From Kitasatospora setae KM-6054 (lineage in GTDB: Bacteria > Actinomycetota > Actinomycetes > Streptomycetales > Streptomycetaceae), in assembly GCF_000269985.1 (NCBI RefSeq), contig NC_016109.1, positions 2,170,001-2,234,000 on the forward strand: a DNA stretch of 64,000 nucleotides, written 5' to 3'. How positions within the stretch are numbered: the first letter of the stretch is position 1; every line of letters starts with the position of its first letter. Positions 6,884 through 13,953 of the stretch are shown here, piece by piece. A program made the translations under genes and the position numbers. The notes beneath the pieces are model-generated. The model was not told the DNA's origin. It searched no databases and worked only from the letters and a program-made list of their open reading frames with translations.

Positions 6884-9214
6884 TCAGCCGCTGAGCTCGA
6901 ACCACATCCGCTTGCCGGTCCCCCGCGGTTCGACGCCCCAGGTGTCGGCGAGCGCCTCGACGAGCATCAGCCCGCGCCCGGAGGACGCCTGTTCGCCCGG
7001 GGTGCGGCGGGTCGGCCAGAGGTCGGACTCGTCCTCGACCTCGACCCGGAGCCGGGCCCGCCCCTGCTCCGGGCCCCGGCCGTTCCCCGGCCGCTCGCCG
7101 TTGCCCGGCCGCTCGCCGTGCTCCTGCTGCCGACCGTGCTCCTGGTAGAGGCGGGCGGTGAACATCGCGTCGCGGTCGGTGTGCCGGATCGCGTTGGTGA
7201 CGAGTTCGGAGGAGAGCAGTTCGGCGGTGTCGATGAGTTCGGGCACGCCCCAGCGGCGCAGCGCGTCCCGGAGTTCGCCGCGGAGTTCGGCGATCCGGGC
7301 GAGGTCGGCCTGGCCGATCCGGCGCCGGAGCTGCTGGGCGGCGCGGCCGCCGGCGGGGCCGTCCCAGCGGAGCAGCAGCAGGGCGATGTCGTCCTCGCGT
7401 TCGCCGCTGTCGGCGGCCTGGGTGGTGATCCGGTCGGCGAGTTCCTCCAGCGGTTCGCGGGGTGACTCGTCGATGCCGGGGAGTTCGCCGGAGACGGTGG
7501 CGCAGAGCCGGGCGAAGCCGGTGTCGAGGTCCATGCCGCGGGCTTCGACCAGGCCGTCGGTGCAGAGGACGACGGTCTCGCCGGGGTCGAGGCTGAACCG
7601 GGTGACCCGGTACTCCTCGTCGGGGTCGACGCCCAGCGGCAGGCCGCCGGAGACCGGGACGGGGTGCGCGGTGCCGTCGGCACGGCGCACCACGGGGTCG
7701 AGGTGGCCGGCCCGGACGGCGTAGACGACGCCGTAGTCGACGTTGACCTCGGCGTAGGTGCAGGTGGCGAAGTGGTCGGTGTCGAGGTCGGCGAGGAAGC
7801 GGGAGGCGCGGGCCATCACGGCGGCGGGCGGGTGGCCCTCGGCGGCGTAGGCGCGCAGCGCGATCCGGAGCTGGCCCATGATGCCGGCGGCGTGCACGTC
7901 GTGGCCCTGGACGTCGCCGATGACCAGGCCGACGTGGCCGCCGGGCAGCGGGACGACGTCGTACCAGTCGCCGCCGATCTGCAGGCCGGAGCCGGCCGCG
8001 AGGTAGCGGACGGCGGTGCTGACGCCGGGGACGGCGGGGACGGTGCGGGGCAGCATGACGCGCTGGAGGCCGGCCGCGAGTTCGTGTTCGGCGTCGTGCA
8101 GGCGGGCCCGGGCGAGGGACTGCGCGACGAGGCCGCCGAGGGTGGAGAGCAGGGTGCGCTCGTCGGTGTCGAGTTCGCGGGCGTCGTCGAAGGAGACCAC
8201 GCAGATGCCGGTGGGGCGGCCGCTGGCGACCAGCGGGAGGAACGCCCAGGAGGAGCGGCCGCTGTCCTCGGCCCAGTCCCAGGCTTCGGGGTAGCGGTCG
8301 CGGTACTCCTCGCGGCTGGAGACGAAGATCGGGGCGCGCTGCCGGATCGCCTCGGCGGCGGGGTGGGTGGGGGCGAGCGGGATCCGGTCGAACTGGTCGC
8401 TGAGCGCGCTGTGGTAGCCGCTGGAGCCGAGCAGCGCGATCCGGCCGGCCTCCAGCGAGGCCAGCGCGAGGCCGTCGGGGCCGAGGCCGGGCAGCGGGAG
8501 TTCGGTGAAGACCCGGGCGACGTCCCGGACGGTGACGGCCTCGGAGAGCGCGCGGGCGGCCTCCTTGATGAACCGGGAACGCTCCTCGCGGAGCACGGCC
8601 TGTTCGTCGGCGCGCTCGCGCTTGTGCAGTTCGACGGTGGCGTCCCAGACGAAGCCGACCATCCGGGAGGGGCGGCCGAACGCGTCGGCGAGCACCCGGC
8701 CGCGGAAGCGCACGGCGTGCAGTTCGCCGTTCGGGAAGACCGTCCGGTAGTAGGCGCCGCACTGGCCGAGCTCGGCGACGGCGCGCTCGACCCGGCGGCG
8801 CACCACGGGGGCGTCCTCGGGGTGCAGCAGGGCGAGGAATGCGGCGGAGGTGCGGTCGAAGGGCTGGCCGGTGAGGCCGAGGATCGCGCAGGCGCGCTGG
8901 TCGCCGACCAGGATGTCGCGGCGGACGTCCCAGTCGAACGAGCCGATGCCGTTGGCGGCCATCGCGGGTTCCAGCCACTCGGGGCTGGAGTCGCCGCTCC
9001 GGGTGGACAGGCCGCGGCCGGCCGGCGCGGGCACGGTCCGCCCGCCGGTGCCGCCGGTCGTCCCGCCCGCCGGGCCGCCGTTCGACCCGCCGTTCAACCC
9101 GCCGGCGGGCGTGCCGACGGCGGCGCGCAGCGGGTTCGCGGTGGTCTCGTTCCTGGCGGCCTGGGCGGGCGGGGTACGGCGGGCGGGCCCAGGCGCCTCG
9201 GGCTCTGTGGCCAT
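6884..9214 (-). CDS. PAS-GAF-SpoIIE phosphatase with C-terminal HATPase domain
   Basis: A 776-aa cytoplasmic regulator. After a disordered N-terminus of about 65 aa it has a PAS domain (about 70-190, FDWDVRRDILVGDQRACAILGL), a GAF domain (about 205-350), a SpoIIE/PP2C phosphatase domain (about 375-590, with GGDWYDVVPL, VIGDVQGHD and ERE-DDIALLLL) and an RsbW-like HATPase (about 610-776, with SSELVTNAIRHT and SSGRGLMLVEALA). Such proteins act in partner-switching pathways: the phosphatase activates anti-anti-sigma factors and the kinase domain opposes it. A Gly/Glu/Arg repeat insert sits inside the HATPase region. The start ATG 9214 has AGGAG upstream on the minus strand. A second stand-alone HATPase gene lies upstream on the same strand. 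The sensed signal is unknown. Confidence 0.9.
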   Translation of the reverse strand: MATEPEAPGPARRTPPAQAARNETTANPLRAAVGTPAGGLNGGSNGGPAGGTTGGTGGRTVPAPAGRGLSTRSGDSSPEWLEPAMAANGIGSFDWDVRRDILVGDQRACAILGLTGQPFDRTSAAFLALLHPEDAPVVRRRVERAVAELGQCGAYYRTVFPNGELHAVRFRGRVLADAFGRPSRMVGFVWDATVELHKRERADEQAVLREERSRFIKEAARALSEAVTVRDVARVFTELPLPGLGPDGLALASLEAGRIALLGSSGYHSALSDQFDRIPLAPTHPAAEAIRQRAPIFVSSREEYRDRYPEAWDWAEDSGRSSWAFLPLVASGRPTGICVVSFDDARELDTDERTLLSTLGGLVAQSLARARLHDAEHELAAGLQRVMLPRTVPAVPGVSTAVRYLAAGSGLQIGGDWYDVVPLPGGHVGLVIGDVQGHDVHAAGIMGQLRIALRAYAAEGHPPAAVMARASRFLADLDTDHFATCTYAEVNVDYGVVYAVRAGHLDPVVRRADGTAHPVPVSGGLPLGVDPDEEYRVTRFSLDPGETVVLCTDGLVEARGMDLDTGFARLCATVSGELPGIDESPREPLEELADRITTQAADSGEREDDIALLLLRWDGPAGGRAAQQLRRRIGQADLARIAELRGELRDALRRWGVPELIDTAELLSSELVTNAIRHTDRDAMFTARLYQEHGRQQEHGERPGNGERPGNGRGPEQGRARLRVEVEDESDLWPTRRTPGEQASSGRGLMLVEALADTWGVEPRGTGKRMWFELSG

Positions 9215-9497
9215 GCTTCTCCTGCCGGTGCCTTGCCGGGCGGCCGCTGGGGTTTCCGTGTCCCCTGCTGGGCCGGCCGGACCGCGATGGTTGCGTGTGC
9301 CTACTGGCACACATTCTCACTACCCTCTCGTATGTTCGGCAAGGCGGCAATGCCGGGGGGCCGAACGGTACGGATCGCACACGATCACGTCCGGCATATT
9401 CATCCCGCGCGCCACACCCGTCCGGACCCGGAATTACCGGTTCGGACGGCGGCGGAGCCGGTTCGGGCGCGGGACCGGTTCGGGCGGCGGAGCCGGT
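9215..9497. other. Intergenic region between the two HATPase genes
   Basis: No gene is seen. It contains a 7-bp-arm inverted repeat (9295-9312) and, at about 9437-9505, degenerate repeats of a GGTTCGGGCG-like motif that run into the end of the stand-alone HATPase gene. The promoter of the SpoIIE gene is presumably here. Confidence 0.6.
9295..9312. promoter_or_regulatory. Palindrome upstream of the SpoIIE-type phosphatase gene
   Basis: GTGTGCC TACT GGCACAC is a perfect 7-bp inverted repeat with a 4-bp spacer, 81-98 bp before the ATG at 9214 on the minus strand. Its position fits an operator or a 5'-UTR hairpin. No cognate regulator is identified. Confidence 0.45.
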
Positions 9498-10004
9498 TCA
9501 GGCGGCGGCCAGTTCGAACCAGGTGGTCTTCCCGTCGGCCCGCAGCTGGACGCCCCAGTCGTCGGCGAGCGCCTCGACCAGGAACAGCCCGCGCCCCGAG
9601 GTGGCGGTGTCCGAGGCGGGGCGGCGGCTGGGCGCCTGGGCGGCGCCGTCCTGCACCTCGACCCGCAGCCGGGACTGCTCGGTCAGCACGGCGTCGAAGA
9701 CGGCGCCGCGGCCGGTGTGCACCAGCGCGTTGGTGACCAGCTCGGACGCGAGCAGCTCGGCGGTGTCGGCGAGCTCGGCCGGGACGCCCCAGTGGTCGAG
9801 CGCCGCCCGGAGCCGCCGGCGGACGGCGCCGACCGCCGGGAGGTCCGCCGCGTCCAGCGAGGCGTGCACCCGGCGGTGCAGCGCGCAGCCGGGTTGGTGC
9901 TCCGCCGGCTGGTGCCCCGGCGCCCGGTGGGCCGGCCCCCGGTACTCGGCGTCCTCCCGCCACGTGGCCGACCGCTGCCGCGGAAACCTCGCCTGACCGT
10001 CCAT
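9498..10004 (-). CDS. ATP-binding (HATPase_c) anti-sigma-type regulatory protein
   Basis: A 168-aa single-domain RsbW/SpoIIAB-like ATPase. The N box is LLASELVTNALVHT, the G1 region is LRVEVQDGA, and the later glycine-rich lid is TSGRGLFLVEALADDWG, matching GHKL ATPases that phosphorylate anti-anti-sigma factors. The first 45 aa are His/Arg/Pro-rich and probably disordered. The start at ATG 10004 follows an AGAGG-like site. The C-terminal domain resembles that of the adjacent SpoIIE protein (SGRGL.LVEALAD.WGV), suggesting duplication or a shared pathway. No sigma factor or anti-anti-sigma gene is in the window. An array of three 11-bp iterons lies about 105 bp upstream. Confidence 0.85.
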   Translation of the reverse strand: MDGQARFPRQRSATWREDAEYRGPAHRAPGHQPAEHQPGCALHRRVHASLDAADLPAVGAVRRRLRAALDHWGVPAELADTAELLASELVTNALVHTGRGAVFDAVLTEQSRLRVEVQDGAAQAPSRRPASDTATSGRGLFLVEALADDWGVQLRADGKTTWFELAAA

Positions 10005-10107
10005 CAACCTCTGCTGCCCCCGCGGTAGTCCCAAGGCGGCCGCCCCTCGTCCCCCGCCGGGCCGGCTGCCGCTTCTCGCTCTCCTCTTGCCCACTCAGCT
10101 CACGCAA

Positions 10108-10140
10108 AACCCTCCGGAAACCTTCCGGAACGCCTCCGGA
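10108..10140. promoter_or_regulatory. Three 11-bp iterons containing TCCGGA
   Basis: Three consecutive 11-bp units (10108-10118, 10119-10129, 10130-10140) each end in TCCGGA, itself a palindrome. A period of 11 bp puts the sites on one helical face. They lie upstream of the HATPase gene (start 10004, minus strand) and about 170 bp before the urease gene, so either could be controlled. The array may be an operator. Confidence 0.5.
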
Positions 10141-10245
10141 CCTGCCGGGGCGGCGGGCGGCGGCCGGCCGGCCCGTCCGCCCGCGGCTCCGCTTCCGCCT
10201 CCCCGGGCCCGCCTCCCGGTCCTGCGTCCGGGGTGTCGGCGGTGC

Positions 10246-10266
10246 TAGGTTTGAACGGCGTTCTAA
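10246..10266 (+). promoter_or_regulatory. Urease promoter -10 and TetR-like operator
   Basis: TAGGTT (10246-10251) fits an actinomycete -10 element. It overlaps TTTGAACGGCGTTCTAA (10250-10266), an odd palindrome with GAACG.CGTTC arms, of the kind bound by many TetR-family repressors. The urease gene starts 47 bp further on. A repressor here would block transcription of the urease-agmatine deiminase genes. The remaining sequence of this 308-bp gap (10005-10312) shows only the iterons described separately. Confidence 0.55.
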
Positions 10267-10312
10267 CATCTGTACCGACCTTCCCTCCGCGACCCCCGCA
10301 AAGCGAGGCACC

Positions 10313-11032
10313 GTGCGACTGACCCCCACCGAACGGGACCGGCTGCTGATCTTCACCGCGGCCGAACTGGCCCGCGCCCGCCGGGCGCGGGGCGTGCGGT
10401 TGAACGTGCCCGAGGCGACCGCGCTGATCGCCGACACGGTCTGCGAGGCGGCCCGCGACGGCCGCCGGCTGGCCGAGGCGATCGAGGCCGGCCGCACCGT
10501 GCTGAGCGCGGCGGACGTGCTGCCGGGCGTCGCGGACGTGGTGACCGTGGTGCAGGTCGAGGCGGTGTTCGAGGACGGGACGCGGCTCGCCGTGGTCACC
10601 GACCCGTTCCGCGGCGCGGGCTCGCTGGGCGAGGACGCCCCGGGCGCGGCGCTGCCGGGCCCGGGCGCGGGGTACGACCCGGTGGAGGAGACGGTGCTGC
10701 TGCCGGTGCGCAACACCGCCTCGGTGCCGATCTCGGTGACCTCGCACTTCCACTTCTTCGAGGCGAACCCGCGACTGGCCTTCGACCGGGCCGCCGCGTA
10801 CGGCACCCACCTCGCGGTGCCGGCCGGCTCCTCGGTGCGGTTCGACCCGGGCGCGACGGTCGAGGTCGGCCTGGTGCCGATCGGCGGCGCCCGGGTGGCG
10901 ATCGGGTTCGCGGGGCTGGTGGACGGCCCGCTGGACGCGCCGGGCGCGAAGGACGCGGCGCTGGCGAAGGCCCGGGCGACCGGCTACCTGACCGAGTACC
11001 CCGCCGGCGACGACGCCGAGCCGACCCCGTGA
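10313..11032 (+). CDS. ureAB: Urease subunit gamma/beta fusion
   Basis: A 239-aa fusion of urease gamma (about 1-100, MRLTPTERDRLLIFTAAELARARRARG... AADVLPGV) and beta (about 120-225, LPVRNTASVPISVTSHFHFFEANPRLAFDR) subunits. These are structural subunits that assemble with the alpha subunit. Fused gamma-beta forms are known in several actinobacteria. The start is GTG 10313. It is followed at 37 bp by the alpha gene and then by an agmatine deiminase-type gene, all on one strand, suggesting an operon. No ureD, ureE, ureF or ureG nickel-insertion gene is present in the window, so maturation would need genes elsewhere or the enzyme may not be a standard nickel urease. Confidence 0.93.
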   Translation: MRLTPTERDRLLIFTAAELARARRARGVRLNVPEATALIADTVCEAARDGRRLAEAIEAGRTVLSAADVLPGVADVVTVVQVEAVFEDGTRLAVVTDPFRGAGSLGEDAPGAALPGPGAGYDPVEETVLLPVRNTASVPISVTSHFHFFEANPRLAFDRAAAYGTHLAVPAGSSVRFDPGATVEVGLVPIGGARVAIGFAGLVDGPLDAPGAKDAALAKARATGYLTEYPAGDDAEPTP

Positions 11033-11069
11033 CCGCCGCCGCCCCCTCGACCCCCCGGAAGGACCCCGC

Positions 11070-12791
11070 ATGAGCGCCATCACCCCGCACGACTACATCT
11101 CGGTGCACGGCCCGCGCGCGGGCGACCGGGTCCGGCTCGGCGACTCCGGCCTGATCGTCCGGGTCGAGTCGGACTCGCAGGCCCCGGGCGACGAGTTCCT
11201 GGCCGGGTTCGGCAAGACGGCGCGGGACGGGCTGCACCTGAAGCCCGCCGCCGTCCGGGAGACCTGCGACGTGGTGGTCTCCAACGTGCTGGTGATCGAC
11301 GCGGTGCTGGGCGTCCGGAAGACCTCGATCGGCATCCGGGCGGGCCGGATCGCGGCGATCGGCCGGGCCGGCAACCCGGACACCCTGGACGGGGTGGAGG
11401 TGGTGGTCGGCACCGGCACCACCATCGTCTCCGGCGAGGGCCTGATCGCCACCGCGGGCGCGATCGACACCCACGTGCACCTGCTCTCGCCGCGGATCAT
11501 GGAGGCGTCGCTGGCCTCCGGGGTGACCACGATCATCGGCCAGGAGTTCGGCCCGGTCTGGGGCGTCGGCGTCAACTCGCCCTGGGCGCTGCGGCACGCG
11601 TTCAACGCCTTCGACGCCTGGCCGGTCAACATCGGCTTCCTGGGCCGCGGTTCGTCCTCCGACCCGGCGCCGCTGGTGGAGGCGCTGGCCGAGGGCGGCG
11701 CGTCCGGCTTCAAGGTGCACGAGGACATGGGCGCGCACACCCGGGCGCTGGACACGGCGCTGCGGGTCGCCGAGCAGTACGACGTCCAAGTGGCCCTGCA
11801 CACCGACGGGTTGAACGAGTGCCTGTCAGTCGAGGACACCCTCTCCGTCCTCGACGGCCGCACCATCCACGCCTTCCACATCGAGGGCTGCGGCGGCGGC
11901 CACGTCCCGAACGTGCTGAAGATGGCGGGCGTCGAGAACGTCATCGGCTCCTCCACCAACCCGACCCTGCCGTTCGGCCGGGACGCGCTGGGCGAGCACT
12001 ACGACATGATCGTCTCCGCCCACGACCTCAAGCCCGACCTGCCGGGCGACGCGGCGATGGCCCGCGACCGGATCCGGGCCGGGACGATGGGCGCCGAGGA
12101 CGTGCTGCACGACCTGGGCGTCATCGGCATCACCTCCTCCGACGCCCAGGGCATGGGCCGGGCCGGCGAGACGGTGCGCCGCACCTTCGCGATGGCCGGC
12201 AAGATGAAGGCCGAACTCGGCCCGCTGGACGGCACCGGCTCGTACGGGACGGCCGAGGGCGGCGACGACAACGAGCGGGTGCTGCGCTACATCGCCAAGC
12301 TGACCATCAACCCGGCCATCGCGCACGGCCTTTCGCACGAGGTCGGCTCGATCGAGGTCGGCAAGCTGGCCGACCTGGTGCTCTGGCGCCCGGACCACTT
12401 CGGCGCCAAGCCGCAGCTGGTCCTGAAGGCCGGCTTCCCGGCGTACGGCGTGGTCGGCGACCCGAACGCCTCCACCGACCGGTGCGAACCCCTGGTGTTG
12501 GGGCCGCAGTTCGGCGCGCACGGGGCCACTGCCGCGGACCTGTCGGTGGCGTTCGTCGCCCAGGCGGCCGCCGACTCCGCCTACTTGGACGTCGCCGGTG
12601 ACCAACTGCCCACCCGCAGGCGCCGGGTGGGCGTGCGCGGGACGCGCGGCATCGGGCCGCGGTCGATGCTGCGCAACGGCCGGGTCGGCAAGGTCGACGT
12701 CTCCGCGACCGGGCTGGTCTCGCTGGACGGCGAGCCGCTGCGCTCGGCGCCCGCCGACTCGGTCGCGCTCAGCCGCCTCTACTTCCTCTGA
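11070..12791 (+). CDS. ureC: Urease alpha subunit, divergent type
   Basis: A 573-aa amidohydrolase-fold catalytic subunit. All metal ligands of canonical urease can be aligned: H135 and H137 (DTHVHLLSP), K215 and H217 (GFKVHEDMG), H244, H270 and D358 (SSDAQGMGR). The mobile-flap region differs. The canonical MVCHHL is replaced by VSAHDL, so the flap cysteine is Ala317 while His318 is kept, and HEDWG is HEDMG. Other signature loops (EFGPVWGVGVNSPW, EGCGGGHVPNVL) also differ from typical ureases. Metal binding therefore seems intact but the substrate pocket altered. The AAGGA ribosome-binding site is near 11060. It may hydrolyse urea or a related carbamoyl/guanidino compound; the neighbouring agmatine deiminase homologue favours a joint pathway. 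Confidence 0.9.
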   Translation: MSAITPHDYISVHGPRAGDRVRLGDSGLIVRVESDSQAPGDEFLAGFGKTARDGLHLKPAAVRETCDVVVSNVLVIDAVLGVRKTSIGIRAGRIAAIGRAGNPDTLDGVEVVVGTGTTIVSGEGLIATAGAIDTHVHLLSPRIMEASLASGVTTIIGQEFGPVWGVGVNSPWALRHAFNAFDAWPVNIGFLGRGSSSDPAPLVEALAEGGASGFKVHEDMGAHTRALDTALRVAEQYDVQVALHTDGLNECLSVEDTLSVLDGRTIHAFHIEGCGGGHVPNVLKMAGVENVIGSSTNPTLPFGRDALGEHYDMIVSAHDLKPDLPGDAAMARDRIRAGTMGAEDVLHDLGVIGITSSDAQGMGRAGETVRRTFAMAGKMKAELGPLDGTGSYGTAEGGDDNERVLRYIAKLTINPAIAHGLSHEVGSIEVGKLADLVLWRPDHFGAKPQLVLKAGFPAYGVVGDPNASTDRCEPLVLGPQFGAHGATAADLSVAFVAQAAADSAYLDVAGDQLPTRRRRVGVRGTRGIGPRSMLRNGRVGKVDVSATGLVSLDGEPLRSAPADSVALSRLYFL

Positions 12792-12821
12792 ACTCCCCTC
12801 CCCCGCATAGGACTCGAACCC

Positions 12822-13868
12822 ATGAGCAGCTCCCCCACCCCCGCCGCGCTCGGCTTCCGGATGCCCGCCGAGTGGCACCCGCACGAGCGCACCTGGATGG
12901 CCTTCCCCACCGCCAACCCGACCTTCGACGGCGCCGAGCAGCTGGACGCGGCCCGCCGCGCCTGGGCCGGGGTCGCCAACACCCTGGTCCGGTACGAGCC
13001 GGTCACCGTGGTGGTCAACACCGGTGAGTCCGAGGACGCCCGGCGTTACCTGGCCGCCGGGGTGGAGACCGTCGAGCGGCCGCTGAACGACGCCTGGATG
13101 CGCGACATCGGCCCGTCCTTCCTGGTCGACGACCAGGGCGAAGTGGCCGCCGCCGACTGGGTGTTCAACGGCTGGGGCGCGCAGTCCTGGGCCCGCTGGG
13201 ACAAGGACCAGGACATCGCCGAGCACGTCACCGAGCTGACCGGCGTGCGGCGCTTCGCCTCCCGGCTGATCAACGAGGGCGGCGGCATCCACGTCGACGG
13301 CGAGGGCACCGTCCTGGTCACCGACACCGTGCAGCTCGGCGAGGGCCGCAACGCCGACTGGACCCGCGAGCAGGTCGAGGCCGAGCTGCACGCCCACCTG
13401 GGCACCAGCAAGGCGGTCTGGCTGCCGCGCGGACTCACCCGCGACTACGACGAGTTCGGCACCCGCGGTCACATCGACATCGTCGCCTCGTTCGTCCGCC
13501 CGGGCACCGTGCTGGTGCACTCCCAGTCCGACCCGGCCCACCCCGACCACGCCGTCTGCCAGGAGCTCGCCGAGATCCTGCGCGGCGCCACCGACGCCCG
13601 CGGCCGCACCCTGGAGGTCATCGAACTCCCGGCCCCCACCGTCCTGTTCGACGAGGACGGCGAGCCGGTCGACTACTCGTACATCAACCACTACGTGGCC
13701 AACGGCGTGGTCGTGCTGTGCGCGTTCGACGACCCTCGCGACGAGCAGGCCAAGGCGGTCCTGGAGCGGGTCTACCCGGGCCGCGTGGTCGAACTGGTCG
13801 ACGCCCGCGAGATCTTCGCGAACGGGGGAGGCGTCCACTGCATCACCCAGCAGCAGCCGCGCCCCTGA
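12822..13868 (+). CDS. Agmatine deiminase family protein
   Basis: A 348-aa guanidino-group-modifying enzyme of the agmatine deiminase/peptidyl-arginine deiminase family. N-terminal RMPAEWHPHERTWMAFP, NDAWMRDIGPSFLV and NEGGGIHVDGEGTVL are family signatures. HIDIVASFV carries the active-site His/Asp, and GGGVHCITQQQP holds the nucleophile Cys340. It would convert agmatine (or a related guanidine) to the N-carbamoyl product and ammonia. It lies 30 bp behind ureC and ends in a strong bidirectional terminator, so the three genes look like one transcription unit. The pairing with a divergent urease suggests nitrogen recovery from guanidino compounds. The exact substrate is not proven. Confidence 0.9.
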   Translation: MSSSPTPAALGFRMPAEWHPHERTWMAFPTANPTFDGAEQLDAARRAWAGVANTLVRYEPVTVVVNTGESEDARRYLAAGVETVERPLNDAWMRDIGPSFLVDDQGEVAAADWVFNGWGAQSWARWDKDQDIAEHVTELTGVRRFASRLINEGGGIHVDGEGTVLVTDTVQLGEGRNADWTREQVEAELHAHLGTSKAVWLPRGLTRDYDEFGTRGHIDIVASFVRPGTVLVHSQSDPAHPDHAVCQELAEILRGATDARGRTLEVIELPAPTVLFDEDGEPVDYSYINHYVANGVVVLCAFDDPRDEQAKAVLERVYPGRVVELVDAREIFANGGGVHCITQQQPRP

Positions 13869-13882
13869 GCGCGCCGGCCCCG

Positions 13883-13943
13883 GTGACGGCCGCGGGCCGG
13901 AACTCCCCCGTCGTGGAGGGGAGTTCCGGCCCGCGGCCGTCAC
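13883..13943. terminator. Bidirectional terminator, 26-bp perfect stem
   Basis: Arms 13883-13908 and 13918-13943 are perfectly complementary with a 9-nt loop. The hairpin lies between the convergent agmatine deiminase and surface-protein genes, 10 bp from the latter's stop. There is no U tract, as is common in high-GC actinomycetes. Confidence 0.9.
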
Positions 13944-13953
13944 GCGTGACCGG

